A stretch of DNA of 7,227 nucleotides, from NCBI GenBank assembly GCA_016177515.1, contig JACOUZ010000099.1, positions 1-7,227 on the forward strand, in the 5' to 3' direction. Position 1 is the stretch's first letter. The number at the start of each line of letters is the position of its first letter. A model generated the notes under the pieces. That model was not told the origin of the DNA and made no database searches. It saw nothing but the letters and a program-made list of their open reading frames with translations. Source of the stretch: Acidobacteriota bacterium (lineage in GTDB: Bacteria > Acidobacteriota > Polarisedimenticolia > Gp22-AA2). Positions 6,237 to 7,227 of this stretch are shown piece after piece. The position numbers were made by a program, and so were the translations under genes.

Positions 6237-6756
6237 AGAGGAACTCCGGCAGGAGCAGCCCCAACGCGAACCCGTACAGGTAGTCGAACCACACGATACG
6301 CAGGAAATTGCCGGCGTAGATCGCGACCACCAGGGGGAAGGACAGCAGCACCAGCGGTTTCAGGCTCCTGGCCTGCTGCCACGCCAGCCTCCAGACGTTT
6401 TTTGCGTCGTGCGTCGAAGGGAAGGCGTGCATACCGATCGAGATCCCCAGCCAGAGCAGCACGTACGAAAGCGGGTCGGAGCGGCCGAAGATTCGCACCG
6501 GCACGAAGGCGGGAAAGCAATAGACCACGCACAGGATCGAGTTGAGGATCAGCGGCCCGACCGACACCAGGAAGGCGGTGTTGAAATCCTCCGTCTCCTC
6601 GTGGATCACGTACCGCGCCGGGTTGCCGACCCGGAAGAAGCAGACCTCGAGGACCGCGAGCCCCCGCTGCCGGCAGAAGAGCATGTGCGCCGCCTCGTGG
6701 ACGATGACCCCGGGGAAGGTGGCGATCGAGATGAGCCAGCCGGGAATGAAGAACAT
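6220..6756 (-). CDS. Putative integral-membrane zinc metalloprotease (HEAAH; M50/DUF3267-like)
   Basis: This is a small multi-span membrane protein of 178 residues. HEAAH at residues 20-24 fits the HExxH zinc-binding and catalytic pattern. It sits in the first hydrophobic segment (about 4-28), as in intramembrane M50 or DUF3267-type zincins. Hydrophobic stretches follow at about 60-84, 97-113, 134-152 and 157-177. A conserved-looking MHAFPSTHDAKNVW block at 109-122 contains His116 and Asp117, either of which could supply the third zinc ligand. No PDZ domain is present, unlike RseP-type site-2 proteases. The start codon lies three bases after the stop of the TPR gene, with GGAGGG six bases upstream, so the pair is translated as one unit. 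Substrate and role are unknown: proteolysis in the membrane or a non-catalytic membrane role are both possible. The fold assignment is by motif only. Confidence 0.72.
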   Translation of the reverse strand: MFFIPGWLISIATFPGVIVHEAAHMLFCRQRGLAVLEVCFFRVGNPARYVIHEETEDFNTAFLVSVGPLILNSILCVVYCFPAFVPVRIFGRSDPLSYVLLWLGISIGMHAFPSTHDAKNVWRLAWQQARSLKPLVLLSFPLVVAIYAGNFLRIVWFDYLYGFALGLLLPEFLFRLLA

Positions 6757-6759
6757 GCG

Positions 6760-7227
6760 CTACCCTCCGCCGTCCGGGCCAGGTTCGCTCGGGCCCGATC
6801 CCTTGGGGCTTCGTCCGTTAGGGAAGCGCCGCTGGTACTCGCCGCGGGAGATGATCTCGCGCGTGTCGAGCCGGTAGCGGATCCGATCGAGGTACTCCGC
6901 GAACGCCGGCCCGTCCGCCCCCTTCATCTTCGAAGCGGCCTCGATCTGACGCACGGCCAGGGCTCTTGGGGCCTCCTCTCCGGTGGCCGCGTACTTGCAG
7001 GCATGCGCCGAGGCGACGCCGAGCGCCGCGATCGGATCGTCCGGCTGCCGCGCCGCCAGCGTCTGCTCGGTGATGAGGAACCGGTCGTAATCCTTCTGCT
7101 GGTAAGCCAGGCCGGCCTCGGCCTGGAGCAGGACCAGGGTGTAAGCGGAGTCGTCCGGCTTGATCGCCAACGCCTCCCTCAGGAGAGGGATCGCCTCGGC
7201 GGAGCGCTCCTGGTTGACGAGGAGCAC
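6760..7227 (-). CDS. TPR-repeat protein, C-terminal part (5' truncated by window edge)
   Basis: The last 155 residues of a tetratricopeptide-repeat protein are visible. The frame stays open to the right edge, and the GTG there is probably internal. TPR helices show as EAIPLLREALAIKPDD (residues 11-26), whose Pro follows the second helix as in the TPR consensus. Another pair spans about 29-64, ending ARQPDDPIAALG. A helical stretch, about 65-120, follows. The tail from 136 on (FPNGRSPKGSGPSEPGPDGGG region) is Pro/Gly-rich and probably disordered. No signal peptide can be judged because the N-terminus is missing. TPRs mediate protein-protein contacts. The close coupling with the membrane metalloprotease downstream suggests the two act together, but this is inference. 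Confidence 0.8.
   Translation of the reverse strand: MLLVNQERSAEAIPLLREALAIKPDDSAYTLVLLQAEAGLAYQQKDYDRFLITEQTLAARQPDDPIAALGVASAHACKYAATGEEAPRALAVRQIEAASKMKGADGPAFAEYLDRIRYRLDTREIISRGEYQRRFPNGRSPKGSGPSEPGPDGGG
6763..6768 (-). promoter_or_regulatory. Shine-Dalgarno site for the metalloprotease gene
   Basis: On the minus strand GGAGGG precedes the ATG at 6756 by six bases. It lies inside the last codons of the upstream TPR gene, where it also encodes the Gly-rich C-terminus. It is the strongest ribosome site in the window, fixes the start at 6756 and supports coupled translation. Confidence 0.75.

Noticed and set aside
1310..7227. CRISPR arrays, tRNA genes or insertion-sequence ends
   Set aside because: I saw no regularly spaced repeats, no cloverleaf-like stretch and no terminal inverted repeats with target duplications.

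Overview
The window is GC-rich and appears chromosomal. It probably comes from an Acidobacteriota-type soil bacterium or a relative. The evidence is an Oar-like TonB-dependent outer-membrane receptor together with an 837-residue ADOP-type (MacB/FtsX) orphan ABC permease, a pairing especially common in that phylum. No rRNA or marker gene is present, so the assignment rests on gene-family knowledge only.

Layout, left to right. (1) 2-1309 (+): the C-terminal part of an Oar-like TonB-dependent receptor; its start lies outside the window. (2) 1310-1644: no intact gene. It holds a decayed minus-strand coding remnant with an in-frame TAG and a probable frameshift. (3) 1645-3562 (+): a group II intron whose ends can be placed to the base. 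It has a GUGCG 5' end, a 7-nt perfect IBS1/EBS1 match with EBS1 in a hairpin loop, a domain III hairpin, a domain V, and a domain VI with a bulged A. It encodes a reverse transcriptase/maturase at 2012-3505. The intron sits in the minus-strand relic, about 90 bp upstream of the next gene. (4) 3650-6163 (+): the ADOP-family permease. (5) 6220-6756 and 6760-7227 (-): a two-gene unit facing the permease. It encodes a small membrane protein with an HEAAH zinc-metalloprotease motif, preceded by the C-terminal end of a TPR protein. Three bases separate the TPR stop codon from the metalloprotease start codon.

How the parts relate. The receptor, intron and permease are co-oriented, so read-through transcripts from the receptor side could carry the intron RNA, and splicing could restore continuity towards the permease. 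The permease has no ATPase gene beside it here. The TPR and metalloprotease genes are almost certainly co-transcribed.

I do not see a clearly new defence or signalling system. The most informative element is the intron. Its maturase reading frame overlaps domain III at one end and domain V at the other. Its target-recognition pairing can be read directly, and its domain V departs from the usual sequence in places that may affect activity.
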